A stretch of 35,958 nt of DNA from Coriobacteriales bacterium (GTDB taxonomy: Bacteria; Actinomycetota; Coriobacteriia; Coriobacteriales; UMGS124), in contig JAFWFL010000102.1 in the NCBI GenBank assembly GCA_017515595.1, forward strand, positions 1-35,958. Reading direction: 5' to 3'. The notes below the pieces were generated by a model that saw only the letters and a list, made by a program, of their open reading frames with translations, did not search any database and was not told the DNA's origin. The position numbers and the translations under genes are program-made. This document shows positions 7,940-16,726 of the stretch, in pieces. The stretch's first letter is position 1, and each line of letters begins with the position of its first letter.

Positions 7940-8206
7940 CTATGCAAGCGGGTTGATTTTTGCAACGGGCAAATTCCTTACTGCATTATTCCATGCAGCA
8001 TATAGTTCATCTTCATGAAGCACAAGCCATGCAGCAACCAATTTGTATTTATTAGTTGGCAGTTTACCTGAGAGTATTTCGCCATCAAGTCCAATTTGAG
8101 CTTCATCATCACCGTATAATACATGAATATGGGGCTTGTGATGTTTTCCGTCATCATTGTAATACATTTTAATAATGATGCCTTCAAATCTGCTTAACTC
8201 TTGCAA
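7940..8206 (-). CDS. DUF4160 domain protein
   Basis: This 88-residue protein has the DUF4160 signature: ELSRFEGIIIKMYYNDDGKH followed by HKPHIHVLYGDDEAQI, with the conserved paired histidines, and an HEDELYAAWN helix near the C-terminus. I place the start at a TTG (minus strand, 8206-8204): it has a GGAGG site six bases upstream and gives the family's usual short N-terminus before SRF. A TTG at 8224 would bring the ribosome-binding site inside the gene. It is the first gene of a pair with DUF2442. The function is unknown; a toxin-antitoxin-like role is a guess from the context of the family. Confidence 0.82.
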   Translation of the reverse strand: MQELSRFEGIIIKMYYNDDGKHHKPHIHVLYGDDEAQIGLDGEILSGKLPTNKYKLVAAWLVLHEDELYAAWNNAVRNLPVAKINPLA

Positions 8207-8388
8207 TATTATCCTCCAATGCAATATGCTTTAACCAATATCAATGATAATGGTAGCAAGGAATGAATTGCTAAACAAGGCATTTTGATCATGAACAATG
8301 ATTTTTATCACATTTTGTCAGTGCATAAACACTCGAAGTACATCCCGGCCTTGATCAGGGTTGCTTTTGGCCTTATCATCACCCGATA

Positions 8389-8434
8389 TAACAAAGGAGC
8401 TGTAGCAATTATTAATGCTACAGCTCCTTTGTTA
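8389..8434. terminator. Bidirectional terminator of the second FAD oxidoreductase gene
   Basis: A perfect 19-bp stem (8389-8407 with 8416-8434) with an 8-nt AT loop lies 47 bases past the end of the minus-strand flavoprotein gene. Its outer bases are A/T on both sides, so the RNA from either strand ends in a U-rich arm. Confidence 0.85.
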
Positions 8435-8481
8435 ACTATGTATCATTCTTGCGCATGCATGCTCTGCAAGCGTAATCCCTA

Positions 8482-10296
8482 TTACAGTGCTGCGAGGTAC
8501 TTACCGAGGACGCGGCCGTGGGTTAATGCCATACCAATTGAGCTGCCGGCGGCCGGTGTGTTGTAACCGGAGCCAAAGCGGTTGCCCAGGGTGTTGCCGG
8601 CTACATAGAGGCCCTTGATGGGGGTTGCGTCGGCACGGACGACGTTCATATTATTGTCGGTGGACATGCCGGCGAGAGTTACCATGGTCTCGTTGGCGGT
8701 AGCTGTCTCGTTGCGCTTCGTACCATAGAACGGCGGTGTCTCAATGGGGATCATCGCAGCGGTGTCCTTGCCGAACTCGGTGTCAAAGCCGCCGTGGCAA
8801 AGCTCGTTGTAAGCCTCGATGCTCTTAAGTGCGGTGTCAAGCGCTTCGCCCTCATAGCCCAGGTAGCCAAGGAGCTCTTCGAGGGTATCGGCCTTCCAAG
8901 TATCGTAGTACTGCTTGAAGGAGGAACCGCAGCCGGCTACCTTGCCGGGCTCGGGACCGGCTTCAAGGGTTTCCATGCCGTTTTCGAAGTCGCCAATGAG
9001 GTTGACATCGCTTACCAGGCCAAAGCACGGGCTGCCATGGTCGCAAGCCGGAAGGGTGATGGTCTGCATGTAGTTTGCATCAGTGATGGTAGAAATGATG
9101 CCCGGTTCATACATGTAGTGCATACGCTGGAACGGACCGTATGCCTCGTTCATGAAGCGCTCGCCCTTTGCGTTGAGCATAAGGAACGGAGCGGAACCAA
9201 AGGGAGAACCCTTTGCATAGGTTGACAGCGAAGGACGAGGAGCGTCCTCGATGTAACCGCCGGCCCAGCACATCATCTTGTGGCCGGCGCCATTCTCTTG
9301 ACCGGCACCCAACTTGGCAAGAGCCTCGGGATCGTCCTTGAAGGCACGCAGGTTCTTCTCGTTCGTAAGGGTCATAAGGTTAAGAAGCATCTCGGAGTTG
9401 CCCGCAAAGTCACCGGTGGTCATCGCAACGGCCTTGGAGGCATTGAACTGTACATAGCCCTCAGGAGTGCTGGCAATAACGCCGGTCACGTCGCCATCCT
9501 CGTTCTGGACGAGCTTGACGGCCGTGGTGTCATAGAACCACTCTGCGCCGAGTTCTTTGGCAGCCTCGCGGCACCAAAGCTCGATCTCGGTCATTCTGCC
9601 AACCCTCTTCTCGCGACCAAAAATGGGCTCGAGGGTGTAATCGCTCATTACCAGCAAGCAGGCAGCCCACATCTTGAAGCCGCCCAGTACAGCCGGGTAT
9701 TCGCTTGCGGGCGGGTTACCATAGGCATACTGAACCTCAAACTTGGCATTTTCATAATCAAAGATGTTGCTCTTGTCACCAATGATCTCTACGAGGTGGT
9801 CCATCATCTCGCCGGAGTTCAGAACATACTTGCTGACGAGCGACGGACGGACCGTCTGGCCGCCGCGCCTGCAATACTCTGCGACAATCTCGCCAAGCTC
9901 ATACGGGCCAAATCCAAGACCAGTCAGGAACTTCGAGTTGTAGGTAGCAAAACCGCCGCCCTTTGCGGAGTAGGTGTCTTCAGCCTGCTTCTCAAGCACC
10001 ATAACCTTGGCGCCGCCCTCGGCAGCAGCAAGAGCGCATTGAGTTCCTGCATGGCCTGAACCAACAACCAGGACTTCAGTGTCATAGGTAGCAACAATCT
10101 CGGAGGGGTCAATCTCGGGCGGCTGGCCCAGCCAGTCACTGTAGCAGGAGTAACCGGGTACTACGGGCATGGGGAAGCTATCGGCAGCTGCTTCATCAGC
10201 AACAGCTGTCACTGCGGGAACTACGCTTGCAACCGCACCTATAGAAGCAGTAGCAGCAGCACCCTTCAAGAACGAACGACGATTGATATCTTTCAT
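8482..10296 (-). CDS. Tat-exported FAD-dependent oxidoreductase, paralogue of the 5545-7365 gene
   Basis: This 604-residue flavoenzyme begins MKDINRRSFLKGAAATASIG, a clear Tat signal with a cut after TAVA. It carries the FAD motif VVGSGHAGTQCALAAAEGG (about 76-95) and the C-terminal GLYVAGNTLGNRFGSGYN. It aligns with the gene at 5545-7365 over the whole length, including the stretch WLGQPPEIDPSEIVATYDTE just before the flavin motif. Differences cluster in the middle (residues 150-260 and 420-520), where the substrate side would lie, so the two may have different acceptors. There is no haem or FMN domain. The start has AAAGGAGGCG upstream. The two paralogues point at each other, 1.1 kb apart, around the DUF4160/DUF2442 pair. 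Confidence 0.9.
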   Translation of the reverse strand: MKDINRRSFLKGAAATASIGAVASVVPAVTAVADEAAADSFPMPVVPGYSCYSDWLGQPPEIDPSEIVATYDTEVLVVGSGHAGTQCALAAAEGGAKVMVLEKQAEDTYSAKGGGFATYNSKFLTGLGFGPYELGEIVAEYCRRGGQTVRPSLVSKYVLNSGEMMDHLVEIIGDKSNIFDYENAKFEVQYAYGNPPASEYPAVLGGFKMWAACLLVMSDYTLEPIFGREKRVGRMTEIELWCREAAKELGAEWFYDTTAVKLVQNEDGDVTGVIASTPEGYVQFNASKAVAMTTGDFAGNSEMLLNLMTLTNEKNLRAFKDDPEALAKLGAGQENGAGHKMMCWAGGYIEDAPRPSLSTYAKGSPFGSAPFLMLNAKGERFMNEAYGPFQRMHYMYEPGIISTITDANYMQTITLPACDHGSPCFGLVSDVNLIGDFENGMETLEAGPEPGKVAGCGSSFKQYYDTWKADTLEELLGYLGYEGEALDTALKSIEAYNELCHGGFDTEFGKDTAAMIPIETPPFYGTKRNETATANETMVTLAGMSTDNNMNVVRADATPIKGLYVAGNTLGNRFGSGYNTPAAGSSIGMALTHGRVLGKYLAAL

Positions 10297-10675
10297 ACTG
10301 CGCCTCCTTTGGCATCAAGTCCTTGTCTCGCTGGCTGCACGTGTTGTGAAACGAGACATAAAACATAGACATTTTATATGTTTTAAAAAGTGTATGCATC
10401 ATACATAGTTAAGTATTTGCTACAAATATAGATATAAACCATAGTGAACTCTATGCTCAACTTATAATACCCGTTGTGTTACCCGTCTCTGAGCTGTAAA
10501 ACATATCCGGAACATGACATTCAGATGAATAATGACATTATATGAGTGTCATTATGTGAGATTTTCTTAATTTGAGTGCATAAGCCAAGAAAATAGGGTA
10601 AAACATGCGCATTATAAAACAGTGCCCCGGCAAAAGCGTTGGGGCGTCTTTTTTGTATTGTAGGAGGTTGTCTCT
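10297..10675. promoter_or_regulatory. Divergent promoter region between the FAD gene and htpG
   Basis: The left half (10340-10460) is AT-rich and holds the palindrome TGTATG-CAT-CATACA at 10391-10405, well placed for control of the minus-strand flavoprotein gene. An inverted repeat with 9-bp arms and a 9-bp spacer, ATAATGACA (10529-10537) and TGTCATTAT (10547-10555), lies further right; ATGACATT also occurs at 10514-10521. For htpG, TTGAGT (10572-10577) and TAGGGT (10594-10599), 16 bp apart, are a possible promoter. The arm/spacer geometry equals that of CIRCE, but the sequence is not CIRCE. Confidence 0.5.
10624..10654 (+). terminator. Terminator-like hairpin in the htpG leader
   Basis: GCCCC (10624-10628) pairs with GGGGC (10641-10645), extended inwards by GGC/GTT, and a run of six T follows. 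It lies seven bases before the TAGGAGG ribosome-binding site of htpG. No gene upstream on the plus strand needs a terminator here, so it may be an attenuator in the htpG leader. Confidence 0.6.
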
Positions 10676-12646
10676 ATGAAACAGTTCAAAACCGAGAGCA
10701 AAAAGCTTCTCGACCTAATGATTAATTCTATTTATACCAACCGCGAGATCTTCTTGCGCGAGCTTGTCTCGAATGCTTCTGACGCCATTGATAAGCTTGT
10801 ATTTAAGAGTCTCACCAACAATGACGCCGCTATTGACCGTGACAGCCTCTTTATCCAGGTCGCATTTGACAAAGACGCCCGCACCATTACCGTGAGCGAC
10901 AACGGCATTGGTATGACCCAGGACGAACTTGACAAAAACCTCGGCACCATTGCTCACTCGGGCAGCCAGCAGTTTAAGCAAGAGAACGACGCCAACAGCG
11001 AAGTCGAGATCATTGGTCAGTTTGGCGTTGGCTTTTATTCGGCATTTATGGTTGCGTCTAAAGTACGCGTTATTAGCCGCGCCTTTGGCAGCGATGAGGC
11101 TTTTGTCTGGGAGTCTGACGGTGTAGAAGGCTATACCATTAAACCCGCAACAGAGACTGAGGCCAAGCTTCTTGGCGAACATGGCACCAGCGTTATTCTT
11201 TACCTGCGTGAATCGAGCGAAGCCTTTAACACTGACCAGCTTTTGAGCGAGTGGAGGCTCAAGGAGCTTATTCGCACCTACTCCAACTATGTGCACCATC
11301 CCATTAAGATGGAAGTTTCTAAGCGCCGTCAGCTCCCCAAACCTGAGGATGCAGGTGATGACTATAAGCCCGAGTACGAGAGCTATCTTGAACTCGAAAC
11401 CATTAACTCAATCAAGCCCATTTGGCGCAAAAACAAGAGCGAGGTTTCGCAGGAAGATTATAACGAGTTCTACAAGTCAACATTCCATGACTGGTCCAAC
11501 CCCACCCGCACCATCTCGTTCCATGCCGAGGGCCGCATAAGCTACGACGGACTTCTCTTTATCCCAAGCATGGCTCCGTTTGACCTTTACAGCAAAGATT
11601 ACGAGAAGGGCCTCGCGCTTTACTCCTCGAATGTCCTTATTCAGGAAAAGTGCGCTGACCTGGTGCCCGACTACTATAACTTTGTGCGCGGCGTTATTGA
11701 CTCTCCCGACGTCTCTCTCAACATTTCGCGCGAAACCCTGCAGCAAGACAGCCAGCTCAAGGCTATTGCCCGTCATGTCGAGAAGCAGATTCACACCGAC
11801 TTGGTGAAAATGCGCAATGAAGACCGTGAGGCATACGAAAAGTTCTTTGAGAACTTTGGCCGCGGCCTCAAGTTTGGCATTTACGCAACCTACGGCATGA
11901 AGGCAGGCGAGCTCGCTGACCTCATTCTCTTCTGGAGTGCCCGCGAGTCCAAGATGGTTACTTTTGCCGAGTACATCGCAGCCATGGCAGAAGGCCAGGA
12001 CAAGATTTATTACGCCGCAGGCGACTCGCGCGACCGTCTCTCCAAGACACCTGCCGTTAAGAATGCCCTTGACCATGGCTTTGATGTTCTTTTGTGCACG
12101 GCTGATGTTGACGAGTTTATGCTCCAAGCCATGATGCGCTACCACGTAGCCGGTACCCCTGCAGATGATGACCATGAAGCTACCGAGGACCGCGATCTCG
12201 AGTTTGTGAACATTGCCACAGCCGGTCTTGACCTTGCAAGCGAAGACGAAAAGCAAAAAGCAGAAGAAGCAACCACCGAGAACCGCTCGCTCTTGGATGC
12301 CATCAAAGAAGCTCTGAGCGAGAAGGTCTCCGACGTGCGCATTGCCGCGAGCATGGGCGATGCCCCCGCGCAGGTTGCCGCCGAAGGCCCCATTTCACTC
12401 GACATGGAGCGCGTCATGGCCGCCGAGTTTGACGGCGAAACTCAGGGTATGCCCCGCGCAATGCGTGTTTTAGAGCTCAATGCAAATCACCCGGTATTCG
12501 CCAAACTCATTGCCGCCAACACAGACAATGATACCGAGAAGCTCGCCCTCTACGCAGGCGTTCTTCTCGACTCGGCCCTCTTAGTAGCGGGTCTCCCCGT
12601 AGAAGACCCCGTTGCCTTTGCCGAGAATGTTGGCAAGCTCATGTAA
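10676..12646 (+). CDS. htpG: Hsp90-family chaperone HtpG
   Basis: This 656-residue protein is an ATP-dependent cytosolic chaperone that acts as a dimer on late folding intermediates. The GHKL ATP-binding site is complete: ELVSNASDAIDKL near residues 29-41, DNGIGMT near 76-82 and GQFGVGFYSAFM near 116-127. The arginine of the middle-domain catalytic loop lies in LNISRETLQQD. The C-terminal dimerisation domain is present but the linker between N and middle domains is short, as in bacteria. TAGGAGG lies nine bases before the ATG. It stands alone as a single-gene unit with its own terminator. Confidence 0.97.
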   Translation: MKQFKTESKKLLDLMINSIYTNREIFLRELVSNASDAIDKLVFKSLTNNDAAIDRDSLFIQVAFDKDARTITVSDNGIGMTQDELDKNLGTIAHSGSQQFKQENDANSEVEIIGQFGVGFYSAFMVASKVRVISRAFGSDEAFVWESDGVEGYTIKPATETEAKLLGEHGTSVILYLRESSEAFNTDQLLSEWRLKELIRTYSNYVHHPIKMEVSKRRQLPKPEDAGDDYKPEYESYLELETINSIKPIWRKNKSEVSQEDYNEFYKSTFHDWSNPTRTISFHAEGRISYDGLLFIPSMAPFDLYSKDYEKGLALYSSNVLIQEKCADLVPDYYNFVRGVIDSPDVSLNISRETLQQDSQLKAIARHVEKQIHTDLVKMRNEDREAYEKFFENFGRGLKFGIYATYGMKAGELADLILFWSARESKMVTFAEYIAAMAEGQDKIYYAAGDSRDRLSKTPAVKNALDHGFDVLLCTADVDEFMLQAMMRYHVAGTPADDDHEATEDRDLEFVNIATAGLDLASEDEKQKAEEATTENRSLLDAIKEALSEKVSDVRIAASMGDAPAQVAAEGPISLDMERVMAAEFDGETQGMPRAMRVLELNANHPVFAKLIAANTDNDTEKLALYAGVLLDSALLVAGLPVEDPVAFAENVGKLM

Positions 12647-12685
12647 ACTCACGTTAGAGAATTAACTAAATACCAGTATTGAAAG

Positions 12686-12720
12686 GTACAGCCCGGCCAA
12701 AGAACCGGGCTGTACTTATT
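12686..12720 (+). terminator. htpG terminator
   Basis: GTACAGCCCGG (12686-12696) pairs perfectly with CCGGGCTGTAC (12705-12715), with an 8-nt loop and a T-rich tail (TTATTT). Confidence 0.92.
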
Positions 12721-12804
12721 TACTAACCATCATTTAGTATTATACAATAGTTTTGGTTGAACATTTATAGTTATGACATGCGGCGGTAAGAAGGGAACGG
12801 ACCT

Positions 12805-15800
12805 ATGGAAGCCTTGCAACATGGTATGACTTTGAACAGGCGCAGTTTTGTTGCGATGGCAGGGCTTTGTCTTTGCTCAATAGCCGCAGGTCAAGTTGAG
12901 CGCCTTTTTGCGAGCGAAGATGAGGGGTATGAGGTTAACGATGTCGCTCCGTATGGAGTGAGCGTTCCTTATTCTCGTCTTGCGAGCAGGCATGCGTTTG
13001 AAGACCCGGTTTTTGAGGCGGGAATGCACTATAGTGTTTATGATGCTGCAACGGGGCTGACATATAAGTTCTATGCCAATGAGCCTTTTGTTGCCAATCC
13101 TGTTGCTGACATGTGCTATGCAGTGGGTGGCCCTGCTTACACAATGCTCACAGGTTTTACCGCAGATGAAAGCGCAGCATCATTTGCAGCTAAGGTTCAC
13201 CTTGCCAACCATCCTGCTGCAAAAGGAGCGGCAACTATCCATGATGGGCCAGGCAATGTTTATATTTCACAAACGTTTTTGCAGGTAGAGCTTGATGCTG
13301 AAGGTGTGCATGACGGGTATATTGGTGAGTTTGCATATCTTCAGGTTGTCCTTGACGAGGACGCTACACCTGACAATGCCGTTGTCTATGCTGATTCATG
13401 GATGGAGCTTCATGGAGCAAGTGCACCGCAAGAAACCATAACCGGGATTATAGATACTGAAAATGCAGGCCTGACTCCGCTCGAAAAGCAGGTTATAGCG
13501 CGCGCACAAGAGCTATATGACAACGCAATCGATACCTATGGCTCAGTGAATGGATATGTGAGTGCTGTCAAGACAAGAAAACAGTACTATGATCAGACGC
13601 TTGGCCAGGCTAAATGGTACAACCAGGTATATAAAACCGTCTGCAACTTTAGTGAGGCTTTTATATGTGTGGCGGTTGGTGCTATTCAACAAAACCCGGG
13701 GAAGATTGCATCCCCGCTACTTGATATGCTTGCGGACGAAGCTATTGAGCAGTCATTCCTGAATGAAGTCAGCAAGAAAACCCAGAGCATGGGTGCTGTA
13801 GATTTTGTATATAGTCAGGCAACTCTCGGCAGCCAGATGATTCGTATTGGCGGGCTGAGAGACGTAATGGAGCCTGCCCAAAACAACGGCGGACGTTTTG
13901 CCAACGCCGCTGATGCTGCGAGGTTTATTCTGGTTTACCAGCGCAATGAAGCAGGATTTGCGGCGCTTGGTATGGGCAGGTCCTTTTATATGGACCAGCT
14001 CAATAAGGGCCCGCTTGAAACTCTCAATGATATTCTTTTGCACCTTGTGATTTCACTCGGAGTTGGAGAGCTCTTACCGGATGATTGGGCTACCGGTTAC
14101 ATTTCCGGCAAAGCGCTCGAGAATCTGGAAAACCGACTCGATACCATTGTGACCAAGCTCAAGAACCCCCATGTAACTGCCAGGTACAATGAGCTTTTAA
14201 GGATAGAACGAGAAACCAGGGCAATCTTTACAGCTCCTCTCTATTACACCGTGTCCCGTAAAGACGGCCTCATGGGCGAACCCACTTGGTGGGGCGAAAA
14301 GCAGACGCCTACACCTCAGCAGCTCGAGGAACTTGGTTGTTATACGGGTTTTGACCCTGCGCCGGGTTTATCAAAAGAAGCCGCTGCGGCATTTTTGAAG
14401 ATAGTTGATGACTTGATCAATCAGTACGGTCCTGAATACATAGCCTATGATTCCAGTAACGGTACGTATGATAAAAACGGCTTAACCGGTGGGTACATTA
14501 CAGATCTCAACGCTGACGGTGTGCCCGAGATGCTCGTAGTGTATCGTCGTAAACAATCATGGCTTCCCGATCAAACCAAATCCATGCAATATGAATTCTG
14601 GACCTGGGAATACAACCAACCGTTCAAAATATTCTTTGGAGAACTTGAATACGGTGAATATCTGAATATCTGGGAGGGACAAGGCAAACAATATCTCGAG
14701 ATGGGGTATTCAGGAGAAGCATCAGATCACTGGTTTATGGAGCTGAGTTCTGACCGAGTTTTTGGCCGTTGTAAAACACCGCCCACCTCGGCCCAAATGA
14801 CAAGGCGTATACCGGTAGGGCAGGGAGAACGTGCATATTTGGCGAACAGCGACGCATTTATTAAGTATCTCGCAAATACCGCAGCGGGTCTTGCTCAGAA
14901 TGATCCCACAAGTGTGTTTGACCTGGTGAGATACGTAGGTGATCCAACCAAATGTGCCATGGGCGCCAATAGAGCGCGTGCGTACGCAGACTCCACCGCC
15001 GCAGACTTCCATCCTGATGTTAATGATATTGACAGCCGCTTTTTGCAGGCAATACTTGTTGATGCCGGAGAAGACGGATATCCCTTGCTCATCAAATTTA
15101 TTCCCAATTCATACTATTTACTTGATGAAGAAGGTACTCACTTTATTTCTGATGCGATTCTCTGCTGGTATCACGAGGGCCAAGTCAGGGAATACCCGTT
15201 TATTGAGCAGATTGGGTATATCAGCAAGCCCGGCTATATCTCGGTAAGTTTAATTAGCCCCAAACAGCGCGGAGGCGGTGTACCGGTACTCTTAATCAGA
15301 ATGACCGGCTGGGTTTTGGGCGGAGAAGAGTCGGGAGCGGTTGACGCCTATTACTTCTGCGACCAAGGCAAACTCACGCTTTTCCATACGATGCTGCAGG
15401 TATACGGTGGCTATAACGAGGATACTTGGTATTGGGACGGAGAAGAATGCTTTGACCCGGATGCAGCCCTTTACGCAGCGGCGCTCGATTACACGGGATA
15501 CCCAAAAACCTTCTTTGCCATGAACTTTGCAGATCAAAATGCCGGTCCGGGTACCTATGCCACTATTATGGAGACAATGCTGAGGGCCTATGCCGCATCA
15601 GGAGTTCCTGACGAGGATATTGTTTATGACCCGGTTGCACCTGACCCCGGTTTTATTTGGTACGAACGTTATGGAAAACGCACATCAGTGAATTTTGGCA
15701 CCTCACTTGCAAGGCTTATTAAGGACAACATCCCAACCGAGTATTCACCTCATCTCGCATATGTCTTCGCGGTTCTGGCGGCGTCTGCGTATAACGAGTC

Positions 15801-16632
15801 AGATATTAATGAGTCTTTGCGCAATTTAGGCCTGTTTTCTATTGAGCAGCGCAACTATTACACAGATCACTCTGATCCAAATTATCCAAAAGACGGTGTG
15901 GCATTTAGTATTGCGACCGGGAAAACCGTAGACGGCCGGCCCCTGGTATGCGTACCTATACGAGGTACCTATGGTCCCATTGAAGAATGGTCCAAAGACT
16001 GGGCGAGCGATTTTAATCTAGGCCTGGCAGGTATCCCTGTTGTTGGAAACTCGTGGCATCAGGGCTTTAAAATTGCCTCCCAAGAAGTTTTTGACGCAAT
16101 TTCACACGGTTCAAATAAGGTTGATAAGTCCGCAACATATGTTATTTGCGGTCACAGCCGAGGAGGCGGCGTGGGTAACTTGCTGGCAGTACGCCTGCGC
16201 GATGCCGGTGTGTCTAAAGAGAATATCTACTGCTATAACTTTGCGTGTCCCGATACAGCACGCGGAGCTTTTTATGATTGGAATACTCTGAATCAATATA
16301 GCAACATCTGGAACATTGGCAGACCGGCAGACCCTGTAACTTTGGTTCCCGGCATTGCCGATGTTCTCACCTTGCCCACCAAAGCCCTCTCCGGATGGGG
16401 AAAGTTTGGTAACAGCTACTGGTATACGCCTGACTGGGATAATACAAATGAGCTCATTCCTGATCTCTCATTTGCACCGCATTATTGCGAAGGTTACATT
16501 GATATCTTATCAAAAGAACCCTCTCTCAAAGATATGCACACATGGTCTGAGCTCGTAGCGCTCTTGCCGCTTACTACTTCAAAGCAAGCATTCACAGACC
16601 TTGCCAATTTTATCCAGCAGCATGCGACATAG
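12805..16632 (+). CDS. Large Tat-exported protein with C-terminal lipase-like alpha/beta hydrolase
   Basis: This 1275-residue protein should act outside the membrane on a lipid or other ester. NRRSFVAMAGLCLCSIAAGQ is a Tat signal (twin arginines at 12-13). Residues about 50-540 match no family I know. TDLNADGVPEMLVVY (about 567-581) and the surroundings look like a calcium-binding FG-GAP/VCBS repeat. The C-terminal part (about 970-1275) is a class-3-lipase-like fold with the nucleophile S1118 in GHSRGGG. The acid is probably in PADPVTLVPG, and a histidine of FAPHYCEGY completes the triad. The start at 12805 follows AAGAAGGGA; an ATG seven codons later would keep the Tat signal. It is a single gene between htpG and the ABC operon. 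The second lipase in this window (27734-30487) shows the same pattern around the nucleophile. Confidence 0.82.
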   Translation: MEALQHGMTLNRRSFVAMAGLCLCSIAAGQVERLFASEDEGYEVNDVAPYGVSVPYSRLASRHAFEDPVFEAGMHYSVYDAATGLTYKFYANEPFVANPVADMCYAVGGPAYTMLTGFTADESAASFAAKVHLANHPAAKGAATIHDGPGNVYISQTFLQVELDAEGVHDGYIGEFAYLQVVLDEDATPDNAVVYADSWMELHGASAPQETITGIIDTENAGLTPLEKQVIARAQELYDNAIDTYGSVNGYVSAVKTRKQYYDQTLGQAKWYNQVYKTVCNFSEAFICVAVGAIQQNPGKIASPLLDMLADEAIEQSFLNEVSKKTQSMGAVDFVYSQATLGSQMIRIGGLRDVMEPAQNNGGRFANAADAARFILVYQRNEAGFAALGMGRSFYMDQLNKGPLETLNDILLHLVISLGVGELLPDDWATGYISGKALENLENRLDTIVTKLKNPHVTARYNELLRIERETRAIFTAPLYYTVSRKDGLMGEPTWWGEKQTPTPQQLEELGCYTGFDPAPGLSKEAAAAFLKIVDDLINQYGPEYIAYDSSNGTYDKNGLTGGYITDLNADGVPEMLVVYRRKQSWLPDQTKSMQYEFWTWEYNQPFKIFFGELEYGEYLNIWEGQGKQYLEMGYSGEASDHWFMELSSDRVFGRCKTPPTSAQMTRRIPVGQGERAYLANSDAFIKYLANTAAGLAQNDPTSVFDLVRYVGDPTKCAMGANRARAYADSTAADFHPDVNDIDSRFLQAILVDAGEDGYPLLIKFIPNSYYLLDEEGTHFISDAILCWYHEGQVREYPFIEQIGYISKPGYISVSLISPKQRGGGVPVLLIRMTGWVLGGEESGAVDAYYFCDQGKLTLFHTMLQVYGGYNEDTWYWDGEECFDPDAALYAAALDYTGYPKTFFAMNFADQNAGPGTYATIMETMLRAYAASGVPDEDIVYDPVAPDPGFIWYERYGKRTSVNFGTSLARLIKDNIPTEYSPHLAYVFAVLAASAYNESDINESLRNLGLFSIEQRNYYTDHSDPNYPKDGVAFSIATGKTVDGRPLVCVPIRGTYGPIEEWSKDWASDFNLGLAGIPVVGNSWHQGFKIASQEVFDAISHGSNKVDKSATYVICGHSRGGGVGNLLAVRLRDAGVSKENIYCYNFACPDTARGAFYDWNTLNQYSNIWNIGRPADPVTLVPGIADVLTLPTKALSGWGKFGNSYWYTPDWDNTNELIPDLSFAPHYCEGYIDILSKEPSLKDMHTWSELVALLPLTTSKQAFTDLANFIQQHAT

Positions 16633-16677
16633 CGACTGGGTCTTCAATTCTTCTATATATACCTGTGGTTATCGTTG

Positions 16678-16700
16678 ATGCACTCCTGCATTTTGTTGTT
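16678..16700 (+). terminator. Weak terminator after the large lipase gene
   Basis: ATGCA (16678-16682) and TGCAT (16687-16691) form a 5-bp stem with loop CTCC followed by TTTTGTTGTTG. It is the only candidate between two convergent genes, and it is weak. Confidence 0.35.
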
Positions 16701-16726
16701 GTCATATATCGTGTAGTTTGCTCCTT

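Noticed and set aside
9280-10059. 259-codon plus-strand reading frame
   Set aside because: It lies entirely antisense to the second Tat-FAD gene, has no ribosome-binding site, and its protein has no recognisable pattern; it is a shadow of the coding strand.
10529-10555. CIRCE element for HrcA
   Set aside because: The arm length and spacer fit, but the arms do not match TTAGCACTC/GAGTGCTAA.
11477-12256. 259-codon minus-strand reading frame inside htpG
   Set aside because: It is antisense to a clear Hsp90 gene and shows only the mirror of its codon use.
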